A stretch of 64,000 nt of DNA, taken from positions 62,001-126,000 of the forward strand of contig NZ_BPKY01000003.1 of the NCBI RefSeq assembly GCF_019656055.1, given 5' to 3'. The notes beneath the pieces were generated by a model. That model saw only the letters and a program-made list of their open reading frames with translations, did no database searches and had not been told where the DNA came from. Source of the stretch: Leuconostoc miyukkimchii. Its GTDB lineage: Bacteria; Bacillota; Bacilli; Lactobacillales; Lactobacillaceae. The position numbers and the translations under genes are program-made. Below, one piece after another: positions 8,432 to 18,115 of the stretch; the stretch's first letter is position 1, and each line of letters begins with the position of its first letter.

Positions 8432-9979
8432 CTATTCCCACTCAACTGTTGCTGGTGGCTTAGCCGTAATATCATAGACAACACGATTAATGTGACCAAC
8501 CTCATTGACAATTCGAGCTGATATCTTCTGTAATAGCTCCCATGGTAACTGCGCAAAATCAGCTGTCATACCATCAACAGAAGTAATTGCTCGGATAGCG
8601 ATGGTATAATCATACGTACGGTAATCACCCATAACACCCACTGAGCGAACACCTGTCAACACTGTGAAATATTGCCAAACATCAGCTTCCAGTCCGGCTT
8701 TAGCAATTTCATCACGTAAAATCCAGTCAGAATCTCTAACAATTTCTAGCTTATCTTCTGTAATGTCACCTAAAATACGAATCCCAAGTCCTGGACCAGG
8801 GAACGGTTGACGCCAAACCATTTCGTGTGGCATATCCAATGCCTCACCCAACTCGCGAACCTCATCCTTAAACAATTTATTAAGGGGCTCAATTAACTTA
8901 AATTGTAAGTCTTCTGGTAAGCCGCCAACATTATGGTGCGACTTAATTGTTTGTGCAGTATCTGTGCCAGATTCAATAACATCAGTATACAATGTACCTT
9001 GTGCCAAAAACTCAATACCGTCTAGTTTAGTTGCTTCGTCATTAAAAACTTGAATGAATTCATTACCAATTATTTTACGCTTTTGTTCAGGATCAGTTAC
9101 ACCTGCTAACTTTGACAAAAAACGTTCTTGCGCGTCTACTTTAATAATATTTAGACCAAATTGCTTACCCATCATTTCCATGACTTGGCTAGCTTCATTT
9201 TTACGTAACAAACCGTGGTCAACAAATATTGAAGTTAATTGATTCCCAATAGCTTTGTGAAGCAACACGCCAACAACTGATGAATCCACGCCACCAGAAA
9301 GGCCAAGTAATACTTTTTTATCACCGACAACTTCACGAATATGTGCAACTTGCTCGTCAATAAAACCACTCATATCCCAGTTAGGATTTGCCTGTGCAAT
9401 GTCTAACACAAAATTCTTTAAAATTTGCTTACCATGTTCTGAAAGTGTTGTTTCCGCATGAAATTGTACACCGTAAAGGCGACGTTCTTCATTAGCAATC
9501 GCTGCAATTGGTGTCGCTTTGGAGCCACCAGTTACAACAAAACCACTAGGTAAGTCAACAACATTATCTGAATGACTCATCAAAACAGTTTGACTTGTGG
9601 GTGTATTAGCAAATAAACGACCACTTTGTTCAGTTTGGTTCAAAATTGTTTGACCAAATTCACCATTACCTATGTTGGCTTCAACTTTTCCGCCAAGATT
9701 TTGCGCCATTAATTGCATACCATAACATACGCCAAGTACTGGCACGCCGAGATTAAAAATTTCATCATCAATGGTGAAGGAATCATCTTCATATACTGAT
9801 TTAGGCCCACCTGATAAAATAATAGCTTTAGGATTATATGCTTTCACTTCATCAACTGTCATATTACGCGACTTTAATTCAGAAAAAACACCTAATTCAC
9901 GGATACGCCTGGTAATCAATTGGTTATACTGACTACCGTAATCCAATACTAAAACTTTGTCGGCATTTAGATCAGCCAT
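8432..9979 (-). CDS. guaA: GMP synthase (glutamine-hydrolysing)
   Basis: Converts XMP to GMP with glutamine and ATP. The 515-residue protein has a class I glutamine amidotransferase ([12 protein letters not shown] nucleophile near 82, GVQFHAETT), an ATP pyrophosphatase domain with SGGVDSS near 229, and the dimerisation C-terminus ending [13 protein letters not shown] lies before the ATG. It follows the two GuaB-type genes with a 93-base gap and no terminator, so it probably shares the guanine-riboswitch transcript. Confidence 0.98.
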   Translation of the reverse strand: MADLNADKVLVLDYGSQYNQLITRRIRELGVFSELKSRNMTVDEVKAYNPKAIILSGGPKSVYEDDSFTIDDEIFNLGVPVLGVCYGMQLMAQNLGGKVEANIGNGEFGQTILNQTEQSGRLFANTPTSQTVLMSHSDNVVDLPSGFVVTGGSKATPIAAIANEERRLYGVQFHAETTLSEHGKQILKNFVLDIAQANPNWDMSGFIDEQVAHIREVVGDKKVLLGLSGGVDSSVVGVLLHKAIGNQLTSIFVDHGLLRKNEASQVMEMMGKQFGLNIIKVDAQERFLSKLAGVTDPEQKRKIIGNEFIQVFNDEATKLDGIEFLAQGTLYTDVIESGTDTAQTIKSHHNVGGLPEDLQFKLIEPLNKLFKDEVRELGEALDMPHEMVWRQPFPGPGLGIRILGDITEDKLEIVRDSDWILRDEIAKAGLEADVWQYFTVLTGVRSVGVMGDYRTYDYTIAIRAITSVDGMTADFAQLPWELLQKISARIVNEVGHINRVVYDITAKPPATVEWE

Positions 9980-10072
9980 GTTATTCTCCTTTATGTCTAA
10001 AAAATAATGCTCATGTCATATCGACTTTTAAATTAATCACTCTAAAAAATGGATTTATTAATTCATAAGAGA

Positions 10073-11056
10073 TTATTTGGCGTAGTTCGGTGCTATTTTA
10101 GTAATTTCAACATCATGTGGATGTGATTCACGAAGACCATTATCAGTAATTTGAACAAATTGCGCTGTTAACTTTAAATCTGCAACTGTTGATGAACCTG
10201 TATAACCCATTCCAGCGCGTAAACCGCCATCAGACTGAAATATTGCATCATCAATAGACATGTTACCACCAACGAATGTGCCATCAGCCTCCAAAACTTC
10301 ACCCTTGAGTAAGTCAGTAACTAATGTTGCATCCGCTCCTGCAGCGATCGCTTTGACAACATCGCCTGAATAATGAACACCACCAGATGAAATCACTGCC
10401 TTATCAAATTCAGCTGCTACTTCAGCAATCGCCAGTGTTGTGGTCAAAAATGGATAAAATGTGTTATTTGGTAAGTAGGAATCTACGGAACGGCCAGCAA
10501 TTACTGCATCTACACCATCTTGATATAATGCCCCTGCAATACCAGCATCTTCAATGACACCAACTGCCAAAAATACGGTTGGAAATGCCTTTCGAACAGC
10601 TTTAACAATATCATTTGTTTGTTTACTTAATGTATCATGCAGATAGAAAAATATTGCGTCTGCTCCAGCTGCGATAAGCTTTTCAACACGAATTTGTGCC
10701 CCAGTCGTTAACCAAACTTCAGCAGCAATTCGAACCCGCCCTTTTGAATCCAAGAAAGCATTTGGATATTTTTTCAAGTCAACTTCTGTAGCCTTAGCCG
10801 CTGAAACAGCAGCCATCTGTCCAGAAATATCTTCTTGTTCTGCAATGACACCCAAGCCACCATTTAATGCAGTAGCAGCAGCGCGTGTATCTGTTGCTAC
10901 CCCATTTGCTTCAGAAATAAGTGGGATATTTAAGATGAAATCATCAGCTAATTTTGTTGCTAAGGACACTGTATGTGGTAACACATTTGAAGCACCAGGT
11001 ACAAGTAGCACTTGGTCGTAACCAAGTCCTTGATTTTCGTTATTTTTTTCAGACAT
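10073..11056 (-). CDS. Degenerate IMP dehydrogenase/GMP reductase paralogue without catalytic cysteine
   Basis: A 327-residue TIM-barrel protein of the IMPDH/GMPR family lacking the active-site features. Where the neighbour has GIGPGSICTTR, this one reads VIAGRSVDSYLPN, and the protein contains no cysteine at all. The YRGMGS phosphate-binding loop and the Arg-Tyr flap are absent, and DSAHGH is replaced by YLHDTLS. Yet the C-terminus (GGLRAGMGYTG, LRESHPHDVEITK, APNYAK) matches normal Bacillus-type IMPDH better than the neighbour does. It cannot use the known mechanism. A structural, allosteric or ligand-binding role is inferred. It lies 24 bases after guaB. Confidence 0.8.
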   Translation of the reverse strand: MSEKNNENQGLGYDQVLLVPGASNVLPHTVSLATKLADDFILNIPLISEANGVATDTRAAATALNGGLGVIAEQEDISGQMAAVSAAKATEVDLKKYPNAFLDSKGRVRIAAEVWLTTGAQIRVEKLIAAGADAIFFYLHDTLSKQTNDIVKAVRKAFPTVFLAVGVIEDAGIAGALYQDGVDAVIAGRSVDSYLPNNTFYPFLTTTLAIAEVAAEFDKAVISSGGVHYSGDVVKAIAAGADATLVTDLLKGEVLEADGTFVGGNMSIDDAIFQSDGGLRAGMGYTGSSTVADLKLTAQFVQITDNGLRESHPHDVEITKIAPNYAK

Positions 11057-11080
11057 ATTTTTTTCTCCGCAAATTAATCT

Positions 11081-12253
11081 TTAAAACGTTGGAATTTTAA
11101 CTACTGTTTTAATATTTGACAATTCTGCCTCATAATCAATACCATCAATGTCACGAACAAAATGATTTTGTGACTTCAAATCAGCAATTGTTTTTGTGCC
11201 CATGTTTGACATTTCTTCGCGAATATTTGTTGTGATTGTTGATACAATATCAGCCAATGATCCTTTGTATTGAACACGTGCTTCAATACCCTCTGGCACC
11301 ATTTTTCTTGCTTCGTTGACTTCGCCTTGGAAATAGCGATCTTTAGAACCAGCTTCCATTGCAGCGATTGAACCCATGCCACGATATGTCTTATACTTTT
11401 TACCATTATCTTCAAATACGACACCTGGTGTTTCCTCAGTACCTGAAAACATTGAGCCCAACATGACCGCATTGCCACCAGCTGCAAGTGCTTTAACAAT
11501 ATCTTCAGATGTTTTAGCACCGCCATCAGCAATAATAGATTTTCCACGCCTAGTTGCTTCTTCAGCAGCATCACGCACAGCTGATATTTGCGGCACACCA
11601 ATACCCGCTACAACACGTGTTGTACAAATAGAGCCTGGTCCAATACCAATTTTGACCACATCAGCGCCCGCATCATATAGAGCTGATGCACCTTCTGTTG
11701 TTGCAATATTACCAGCAATAATATTGACCTCTGGGAAAGCATCTCGGACTTCTGACACTTTACGTAAAACACCTTCTGAATGCCCATGTGCTGAATCTAA
11801 TACGATTGCGTCTACACCAACAGCCACCATCGCTTCAACGCGTTTTACTGTATCCGAAGTGACACCAACGGCGCCTGCAACGATTAACGCACCTTGCGCA
11901 TCAACAGCCGCATTTGGATACTGTGCGCTATCAAAAGTAGCACTTTTGACTAGTTTCACTTCATCTGCTTGTTCAGCAATCGTCATATTTTTATGAATAA
12001 CACCCAAACCACCAAGCTTAGCCAATTCTATTGCCAAACGTGATTCCGTCACTGTATCCATTGCTGCTGAAATTAACGGTATCTTCAATGTCAATGTTGG
12101 CGTGAGTTTGGTACCAATAAACGCATCTGCGGCCTTAACCGTTGTATCTTGGTCATAAACCAACTTTATGTCATCAAACGTTAAACCCATTTTTGCAAAC
12201 TTGTTGCGTGAGCTGAACTTAGGTTTTTCATCATCTAAGAAAAATTTTTGCAT
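11081..12253 (-). CDS. guaB: IMP dehydrogenase lacking CBS domains
   Basis: Oxidises IMP to XMP with NAD+, the first committed step to GMP. Catalytic elements are present: DSAHGHSEGV, GNIATTEGA, GIGPGSICTTR with the active Cys, YRGMGSIAAM, and the flap EGIEARVQYKG that marks IMPDH rather than GMP reductase. At 390 aa it lacks the roughly 110-residue CBS pair: the barrel runs from GGLGVIHKNM through a short linker to LIVAGAVGVTSDT. So it cannot have adenine-nucleotide control through a Bateman module. GGAGG directly precedes the ATG. The leader holds a guanine riboswitch. Confidence 0.93.
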   Translation of the reverse strand: MQKFFLDDEKPKFSSRNKFAKMGLTFDDIKLVYDQDTTVKAADAFIGTKLTPTLTLKIPLISAAMDTVTESRLAIELAKLGGLGVIHKNMTIAEQADEVKLVKSATFDSAQYPNAAVDAQGALIVAGAVGVTSDTVKRVEAMVAVGVDAIVLDSAHGHSEGVLRKVSEVRDAFPEVNIIAGNIATTEGASALYDAGADVVKIGIGPGSICTTRVVAGIGVPQISAVRDAAEEATRRGKSIIADGGAKTSEDIVKALAAGGNAVMLGSMFSGTEETPGVVFEDNGKKYKTYRGMGSIAAMEAGSKDRYFQGEVNEARKMVPEGIEARVQYKGSLADIVSTITTNIREEMSNMGTKTIADLKSQNHFVRDIDGIDYEAELSNIKTVVKIPTF

Positions 12254-12391
12254 GAGATCCTCCGATTTTTAACGTGAAAAATATGCATAGATCATTATTT
12301 TTCACTTTTTTGTCTGCTTGGCCTTTTTGTCAACACCATTGTTAACTGATCCGCCGAAAGATAATTGTTATTAAAATTGAAACTTAACTAC

Positions 12392-12531
12392 AAAAAAACA
12401 CTTGGGATACACAGATCCACAAATGTTTAGGCAACATCATTAACGTTGCTTGACATTTGCGAATAGTCACGAGATTTGGTACGTGGTAGAAACTGCTGGC
12501 CATTTTCCAGCGATATATCTGCAAACAAATG
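12392..12531 (-). promoter_or_regulatory. Guanine riboswitch with transcription terminator
   Basis: The minus strand shows the purine aptamer: P1 5' side ending in TTTGC, ATATATC, P2 CGCTGG...CCAGC, the invariant AGTTTCTACC, P3 CACG...CGTG, then GACTAT, where the C at the position equivalent to C74 predicts guanine. The P1 3' side GCAAATGT is complementary to ACATTTGT, which is also the 5' arm of a terminator (12398-12426, one bulge) followed by seven T residues. Ligand binding should therefore favour termination. It controls guaB and probably the whole GMP operon. Confidence 0.9.
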
Positions 12532-12599
12532 ATTTAGTTGTTGGTATTACTTTACCGGTTTTTATGAGAAAAATCAACCCTCAATTCGTGTAACATTGG

Positions 12600-12629
12600 A
12601 TTATAATTGTTAATATACTACAATGCCAA
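12600..12629 (-). promoter_or_regulatory. Promoter of the guaB operon
   Basis: TTGGCA (12629-12624) and TATAAT (12605-12600) are separated by 18 bases, about 70 bases before the aptamer. A second pair, TTGATT-17-TAAAGT, lies closer to the aptamer and could also be used. Confidence 0.65.
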
Positions 12630-12669
12630 GGATACTAAAAAAAAGCTAACCAACACCAATTTTTTAAAA

Positions 12670-12697
12670 TAAAAAACAGACAATAACCATTGTCTGT
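12670..12697 (-). terminator. Terminator of htpX
   Basis: ACAGACAAT / ATTGTCTGT stem followed by a T-rich run on the minus strand, immediately after the htpX stop. Confidence 0.85.
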
Positions 12698-12705
12698 TTT
12701 TTGTT

Positions 12706-13608
12706 TTACATTTTTTCTAAACGAGCAATACGCTCTTCAATAGGTGGATGTGTATCAAAGAGATGCTTTTTGTTTTTTAATGGATTACTAATATATAATG
12801 CAGCAGATGAAGAATCAACATCTTGCATTGGTTTTGCCGCACCTAATTTCCGTAATGCAGATATCAACTCTTGGGGATTTCGTGTCAGTTCAACACTTCC
12901 CGCATCTGCCAAATATTCACGATTCCGCGATATCGCCATCTGTATCATACCAGCAACCAACGGCGCTAAGACCATCACGAGGATTGAAAACACAAGTAAC
13001 AATACTTGCAGGCCATTACCACCACCGTTATTGTTATCACGGTTATCACGGCTACGTCCGCCACTGCCAAAAATCCACCAGTGACTACCTAGATTAGTGA
13101 GTAATGTAATTGCTGCTGCTAAAGCTAATGCAATTGTTGATATGCGAATATCGTAATTACGAACATGACTCATTTCGTGTCCAATAACACCTTCAAGCTC
13201 ATTACGATCCATAACCGATAACAATCCTGTCGTCGCGGCAACAGCGGCATTCTTGGGACTATTTCCCGTTGCAAAAGCATTAGGACTGTCATCTTGAATA
13301 ATAAACACGCGAGGCATTGGCAACTGTGCTACCATTGCCATATCTTCAACCGTATGCCATAACTCAGGCGCTTGATCTGCTTGTGTTATTTCTTGACCGT
13401 GATTCATTGCCATAACAACGTTAGTCGAGTTACTAATCATGATGACAGTATAAACAGCACCAATAAGCAATGCGCCTATAACACCTGTTTCTAAGGAATC
13501 AAGTAATAAATAGCCGACCGCAGCACCAACAACGCCCACTAAAATGAGAAAACCAACCAATAGCACAATGGTTCGTCGCTTATTTGATTGTATCTGCTCA
13601 TATAACAT
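12706..13608 (-). CDS. htpX: Membrane zinc metalloprotease HtpX
   Basis: M48B protease that degrades misfolded membrane proteins. Two N-terminal membrane spans (about 15-35 and 38-58) precede the zinc site HEMSH near 143, with two more spans after it and the third ligand Glu in the [14 protein letters not shown] block. Length (300 aa) is standard. Its ATG overlaps the lemA stop by one base and has no Shine-Dalgarno of its own, so it is translationally coupled. A Gly/Asn/Arg-rich loop (about 173-195) sits between the third and fourth membrane spans. Confidence 0.96.
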   Translation of the reverse strand: MLYEQIQSNKRRTIVLLVGFLILVGVVGAAVGYLLLDSLETGVIGALLIGAVYTVIMISNSTNVVMAMNHGQEITQADQAPELWHTVEDMAMVAQLPMPRVFIIQDDSPNAFATGNSPKNAAVAATTGLLSVMDRNELEGVIGHEMSHVRNYDIRISTIALALAAAITLLTNLGSHWWIFGSGGRSRDNRDNNNGGGNGLQVLLLVFSILVMVLAPLVAGMIQMAISRNREYLADAGSVELTRNPQELISALRKLGAAKPMQDVDSSSAALYISNPLKNKKHLFDTHPPIEERIARLEKM

Positions 13609-14156
13609 TAAAATTTAACCGTTGGTACTTCTTTTTCATTTTCTGGTACAGCAATAAATTCACTTGGCTCAAAATGGTGAATACCTGCAACGATATTACT
13701 AGGAAAAGATTGCAACTTTGCGTTGTAGTTTGCCGTTGTCGTATTGAATAGTTGACGTGAATAAGCAATTTTATTCTCAGTATTTGTCAACTCTTCTTGT
13801 AGTTTTGTAAAGTTTGCACTTGCTTTCAAATCAGGATAGGCTTCTGCCACGGCAAACAAATGTGTTAATGCACCAGTCAATTGATCAGACGCAGCCATTG
13901 TTGCTGCTGGTCCTTGTGCATTATTAACGTTGGCACGTGCGTCTGTAACCGCTTGTAACGTTGTCTTTTCAAAATCAGCATAACCTTTAACAGTGTTAAC
14001 TAAGTTTGGGATTAAATCATTTCGACGCTTGAGTTGCACATCAATTTGACTCCAAGACTCCTGTGTTTGCATGCGATACTTGACCAAACTGTTGTATATG
14101 CCGACCCAAATAATTGCAATTAATACGATTACGCCAATAATAACTATCAGTGTCAT
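13608..14156 (-). CDS. lemA: LemA family protein
   Basis: A 182-residue protein with one N-terminal membrane span (3-22) and a helical extracytoplasmic domain containing the LemA blocks [28 protein letters not shown] and [18 protein letters not shown]. LemA is commonly paired with htpX, as here, but its function is not settled. GAGG precedes the ATG. Two unknown genes lie upstream in the same orientation. Confidence 0.95.
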   Translation of the reverse strand: MTLIVIIGVIVLIAIIWVGIYNSLVKYRMQTQESWSQIDVQLKRRNDLIPNLVNTVKGYADFEKTTLQAVTDARANVNNAQGPAATMAASDQLTGALTHLFAVAEAYPDLKASANFTKLQEELTNTENKIAYSRQLFNTTTANYNAKLQSFPSNIVAGIHHFEPSEFIAVPENEKEVPTVKF

Positions 14157-14203
14157 ATATTTACCTCTTTCTTTTTATACACTTTATTGCTTTGAATAAT
14201 TCA

Positions 14204-15121
14204 TTAATCTACAAACACTTCTCGCTTATCCTTCAATCCCACTACCTTTAAATGGTTCGTGTACCAATGATAAAAGAACGGTAATTGCTGCAACAAAGTA
14301 TAGATAGTCACTTCCTTATTACTATCTATGATATCATAAGTCCATTGTTCATAGCCACCGTTTGTATCGCGTTGTATCAATTTTAACGACACATCACCAA
14401 TTGTAATTTCTACGCCATTATGCTCATCTTGCATGCGTTTTAGAATAAATTGTTGTTTTGCAGCAACGACAAATAGACTGTCCAAAATCTCTATAGGTAT
14501 TTTTTTCTCAGTCATCAACAAATTTGACTGCTTTTGTCCATCAATCCCTGGTAAAACAACATCATATTCTTCTTCAACTAATTGCGCCCCAATTGCTGAC
14601 AAGCGCTTTTGAAAGATTGATAAGGCATCTAAGCCAGCCAATTGTATGGCTTGTGTTTGCACCAATTTAGAGAATTGCTGTGTATCCAGATAGAAACGTT
14701 TGCGATTCATGTCCCAATATAATACTCTTAGATTTTGTGATGTTTCTTCTAAATAATACCCACCTGCTGCAAGCGGGGCTTTCATAAAACGAAATGTTGC
14801 ATTCGGCCACTCAGAAAAATGTAATTCAGCAACCTTTTGTGCCTGAGGTAATACAATTTCAGTTTGTGATAATGATGCAACGTTAGCACATTTTGCAAAT
14901 GCAACAGTTACCCAATGTGTTGTTGGAAACCAATAATCATTGACAAGACGTATCATTTCAGCTTCATGCATGTCAAATACCAAGATTTTTTGTAAAATTT
15001 CCAGTAATTCTGACATATTATCAGTCACACTTAAAGCATCAATTAGAATCTGCCAACGATTGAACAGCTTCAAATCACTTTTTAATTGTTTGCTATATAG
15101 CTGTGTTTTAAAATCATGCAT
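14204..15121 (-). CDS. Hypothetical protein linked to lemA-htpX
   Basis: I do not recognise this 305-residue protein. It is soluble, with no signal peptide or membrane span. It begins MHDFKTQLYSKQLKSDLK, is rich in aromatic residues in the middle (GGYYLEE, VLYWDMNRKRFYLDT), and ends with a region containing YEQWTYDIID and LPFFYHWYTNHLK. AGG lies about eight bases before the ATG. It starts four bases after the upstream gene ends, and lemA follows after 47 bases, so a four-gene operon is likely. It may be part of the same envelope-stress function. Confidence 0.75.
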   Translation of the reverse strand: MHDFKTQLYSKQLKSDLKLFNRWQILIDALSVTDNMSELLEILQKILVFDMHEAEMIRLVNDYWFPTTHWVTVAFAKCANVASLSQTEIVLPQAQKVAELHFSEWPNATFRFMKAPLAAGGYYLEETSQNLRVLYWDMNRKRFYLDTQQFSKLVQTQAIQLAGLDALSIFQKRLSAIGAQLVEEEYDVVLPGIDGQKQSNLLMTEKKIPIEILDSLFVVAAKQQFILKRMQDEHNGVEITIGDVSLKLIQRDTNGGYEQWTYDIIDSNKEVTIYTLLQQLPFFYHWYTNHLKVVGLKDKREVFVD

Positions 15122-15125
15122 TTTT

Positions 15126-15971
15126 TCAACCTAATTGTATGACGTACGAATCATATATATTATTTAATGCTGTCACAAACACCGGTACATTTTCATAATG
15201 TTTTAAAATTGCTTGCAATTCTAATTGGCGTAATGCATCATCTTTTTCAAGTATTAACAGTTCGTTTTTTTGCTTAGTAAGCTTTTGCTGTACTTCTGGT
15301 ATTCGTTTTTGCGTCGCTATTAACAGTTCCTGTTTTTTTTCTAATGCTTCTCGCGTTGTCTTGTCGCTACGACCAAACAAACCTGATTTACTACTCGTTA
15401 TTTCCGATAATTGATCCTCTATCACCTGTAGCTCCAGTGACCGTTTAGTGTTATCAAATAAAAACGCTTCTAAACCACTAATTATTTTATTTGTTTCCTG
15501 AATTTGATTAGTATTCAGTGTTTCACCTTCAGATAGTTTTGCCGTTGCAATAATCTCAGAAATTATCACATCATTAATTACTATAGATACCGATAAAACA
15601 TTTAATATTCCTATCTTACGGTGATCCCACCAGTCACCCAAGTAAACATCATAGTGAATCGGATCATCAATAATCTTTTCCAAAGTCAAAAAATTAAATG
15701 TTTCTGCAAAATAATTTACCAACTCAGGCGCCAGAAACGTTGCTATTTTTTCTTTAATGTCTATCAGCATTGTTGACAAATTTTCTGCAACATTAACTTC
15801 ATCTTTTTTGTCAATATCTTGATGATTTTTTTTCAAATCCAATAACTGATAAACTTGCGCAATACGATTATCTTTAATAGCTGACTCTAGTTTTTGCAAA
15901 TAAAAAATTTTATGTTCTATTTGGGTAATAAGCTCTGGCTGCAGTCTAGTTTGTGTGTCTTGGATTGTCAT
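15126..15971 (-). CDS. Hypothetical coiled-coil protein linked to lemA-htpX
   Basis: Unknown protein, 281 aa with the start at 15971 (MTIQDTQTRLQPE). GGAGG lies seven bases before it, while upstream in-frame starts lack one. No signal peptide or membrane span is seen. The C-terminal third is strongly charged and probably coiled coil (REALEKKQELLIATQKR, QQKLTKQKNELLILEKD). The central part contains HYDVYLGDWWDHRKIG. First gene of the putative operon with the 14204-15121 gene, lemA and htpX. Confidence 0.75.
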   Translation of the reverse strand: MTIQDTQTRLQPELITQIEHKIFYLQKLESAIKDNRIAQVYQLLDLKKNHQDIDKKDEVNVAENLSTMLIDIKEKIATFLAPELVNYFAETFNFLTLEKIIDDPIHYDVYLGDWWDHRKIGILNVLSVSIVINDVIISEIIATAKLSEGETLNTNQIQETNKIISGLEAFLFDNTKRSLELQVIEDQLSEITSSKSGLFGRSDKTTREALEKKQELLIATQKRIPEVQQKLTKQKNELLILEKDDALRQLELQAILKHYENVPVFVTALNNIYDSYVIQLG

Positions 15972-15998
15972 TTTTATGCCTCCATCTCGTGCAAAACT

Positions 15999-16039
15999 TA
16001 TTTTTAGTTTAGCATACACCAACTAAACAACTAAAAATA
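15999..16039. repeat. Inverted repeat in the promoter region of the lemA-htpX operon
   Basis: Outer arms TATTTTTAG / CTAAAAATA (nine bases) and inner arms GTTTAG / CTAAAC surround a ten-base centre, ahead of the first gene of the operon. The position fits an operator or the leader of the transcript. The regulator is unknown. Confidence 0.55.
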
Positions 16040-16073
16040 GCCTGTTAAGTGTTTTTTATCTACTTTTTAAAAC

Positions 16074-16100
16074 AAAAAAACGATGACATCGTCATCGTTT
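16074..16100 (-). terminator. Terminator overlapping the flippase stop codon
   Basis: CGATGAC-GAT-GTCATCG stem extended by A-T pairs, with seven T residues on the minus strand. The stop codon of the flippase gene lies inside the hairpin. Confidence 0.85.
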
Positions 16101-18044
16101 TGGACGTAAAATAGCGGGTACGCGATTAATTCTACTACCCAACAAATCGTCGCCAAATCCCATCCGTAAGTACAATATAATTACAATAGCACCACCAATT
16201 CCAGCACTCACTAAGGCAGTGATAGTAACAGAAACCTTTGTATCCATCGTAAACACAAAATTACTCATAATAAATACTGACAAGTACGATACAATCGCCA
16301 TTATTACCGCACCGATAAACAGTTGCCAGAGCTCTCTGCCAACAGAATTGAGTGATACATCATAGACAGCGTTTAAGTAATCTAACATGTAAGCAATTGC
16401 AATTACCATACCAACCATACTAGCCATTAACGCACCCATACCCTCAAAATAACGAATAAGTGGGATTTGTAGCGCAAGCTTAACTAACAAACCAAATGTA
16501 AAGGCTCTAATTACAATGGATACTTCAGATAGTGCTTGCAACACAAATGCTAATAACATAAACAAACTAAATGCAATAGCTAGTATTGCTGAATATTGCA
16601 ACAACTGTATCCCTTCCTGGTTAGAAACATCAATTGGATAAAACATTTTGTACAGTGGTGCTGCAATCGCAAACATCCCCAAAACACTTGGGAACATAAT
16701 CAACGCAAAAAGCTTAATAACTTGTTTTAGCTGATCTTGAATATCCTCTCGAGTTAACGTTGCCTTACTACCAGATAACATTGGTAAAGCTGTAGCAGCA
16801 ATACTAGTTGAAAAAGGCACAATAATCATAATTAACTTATTGGGATTAGCACTAAACAAAGCAAACTTCGTTTGTAATACTGTATTCGTACTTGCAAAAA
16901 AATGACTCATGACATCAAAATAAGTATACTGATCAACTAATTGAAACAGTGTGATGGCTGATCCAATAATAATAAATGGCCATGACTCTTTCAAAATATT
17001 AAAGATTAGTCCTAATGTTGTTTCTTTCTCATGTTGAATATCTTGTCGTACTGGTTTAACTAAAATATGGTGATATTTTACCCAACCCCAAGCAAGTACC
17101 AACATACTAAACAACGCGCCAATAAATGCAGCAAACGTAGACTGGACAACAACACCACTCCAGTTACCGGGATTAACACGTAAAATCGCTACCGCCGTAA
17201 CTAACATATAAATCACACGTGCAATTTGCTCAACGACTTGTGACAATGCTGAAATGCTCATGAGCTGGTAACCTTGAAAGATACCACGCAGCATGGACAT
17301 CAACGGGAAAATTGCTACTGCCGGTGCTAATGAATGTAAAACTGGAATGAAATTTGCATCCCCCCTGGACAACCAAGGCGCTAGTACATAGATTGCTGTC
17401 CCAAATATGACACCAAGTACCACACCAAGTATTAATGATTGCCGCGTTAATTGTCGAGATTGGTATACATTATTACGTGCATTAAATTCCGCTACTAACT
17501 TGGAAATTGCAGCAGGTATGCCAAAAGTCGCAATTGCCAAAAATATTGCATAAATTGTATATCCTTGTGCGAACAAGCCATTCGCCCGATTAGAATTCGA
17601 ACCCAATAAAGCCATCCATGGCACAATATAAACCGCACCCAAAATACGTGATAACATGTTTCCTGCAGATAACCATGCAGATCCTTTGACCAATGTTGCT
17701 TGATTGTTATTTTTTATATCCTGTTTGGCAGATAACCCAACAACTTCATCTGCCTTAACAAACGAAGTCGACTTTTTTGATTGTATGAGCTGTGGTTTCT
17801 TTTTAACAATTTGTTGACGTGACTGCTCATTTTTTATTTTAATCGCTTCAATTTCTGCGTCTGTTAGTTCTCGAGAAGTATTTTTTTGAGATTTTCTATT
17901 TAGTTCTGGATGGGCATTTTTTTGTACGCGTTGACGTGCACGTGCTAATATTTCGTCTGCGCTTAATATTTTACCGTCAACATTTATTTTATCAACGTGC
18001 TTTCCTCGCATTTTAAGATCATCTGGACGCTGTTCATCCGTCAT
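16092..18044 (-). CDS. MurJ/YtgP-type lipid II flippase with long N-terminal extension
   Basis: MOP-superfamily polysaccharide exporter. From about residue 118 the sequence follows the YtgP/SpoVB pattern: KGSAWLSAGNMLSRILGAVY, then about 14 membrane spans, GIPAAISKLVAEFN, and PMLSGSKA. The preceding 118 residues are highly charged and predicted cytoplasmic (ILARARQRVQKNAHPELNRK, RELTDAEIEAIKIKNEQ), which makes the protein 650 aa against about 540 for Bacillus YtgP. GAGGAG precedes the ATG. It follows leuS by 71 bases with no clear terminator. Lipid II as substrate is inferred from the family. Confidence 0.88.
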   Translation of the reverse strand: MTDEQRPDDLKMRGKHVDKINVDGKILSADEILARARQRVQKNAHPELNRKSQKNTSRELTDAEIEAIKIKNEQSRQQIVKKKPQLIQSKKSTSFVKADEVVGLSAKQDIKNNNQATLVKGSAWLSAGNMLSRILGAVYIVPWMALLGSNSNRANGLFAQGYTIYAIFLAIATFGIPAAISKLVAEFNARNNVYQSRQLTRQSLILGVVLGVIFGTAIYVLAPWLSRGDANFIPVLHSLAPAVAIFPLMSMLRGIFQGYQLMSISALSQVVEQIARVIYMLVTAVAILRVNPGNWSGVVVQSTFAAFIGALFSMLVLAWGWVKYHHILVKPVRQDIQHEKETTLGLIFNILKESWPFIIIGSAITLFQLVDQYTYFDVMSHFFASTNTVLQTKFALFSANPNKLIMIIVPFSTSIAATALPMLSGSKATLTREDIQDQLKQVIKLFALIMFPSVLGMFAIAAPLYKMFYPIDVSNQEGIQLLQYSAILAIAFSLFMLLAFVLQALSEVSIVIRAFTFGLLVKLALQIPLIRYFEGMGALMASMVGMVIAIAYMLDYLNAVYDVSLNSVGRELWQLFIGAVIMAIVSYLSVFIMSNFVFTMDTKVSVTITALVSAGIGGAIVIILYLRMGFGDDLLGSRINRVPAILRPKR

Positions 18045-18115
18045 TTGTATACTCCTCTTGAATTATGTACGCTGGCCATGACAACCAGCATTTTATTTCT
18101 GAGATTAACTTTTAT

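Noticed and set aside
11376-11996. A 206-codon frame on the plus strand opposite guaB
   Set aside because: Antisense shadow of a well-conserved enzyme; no start signal or family.
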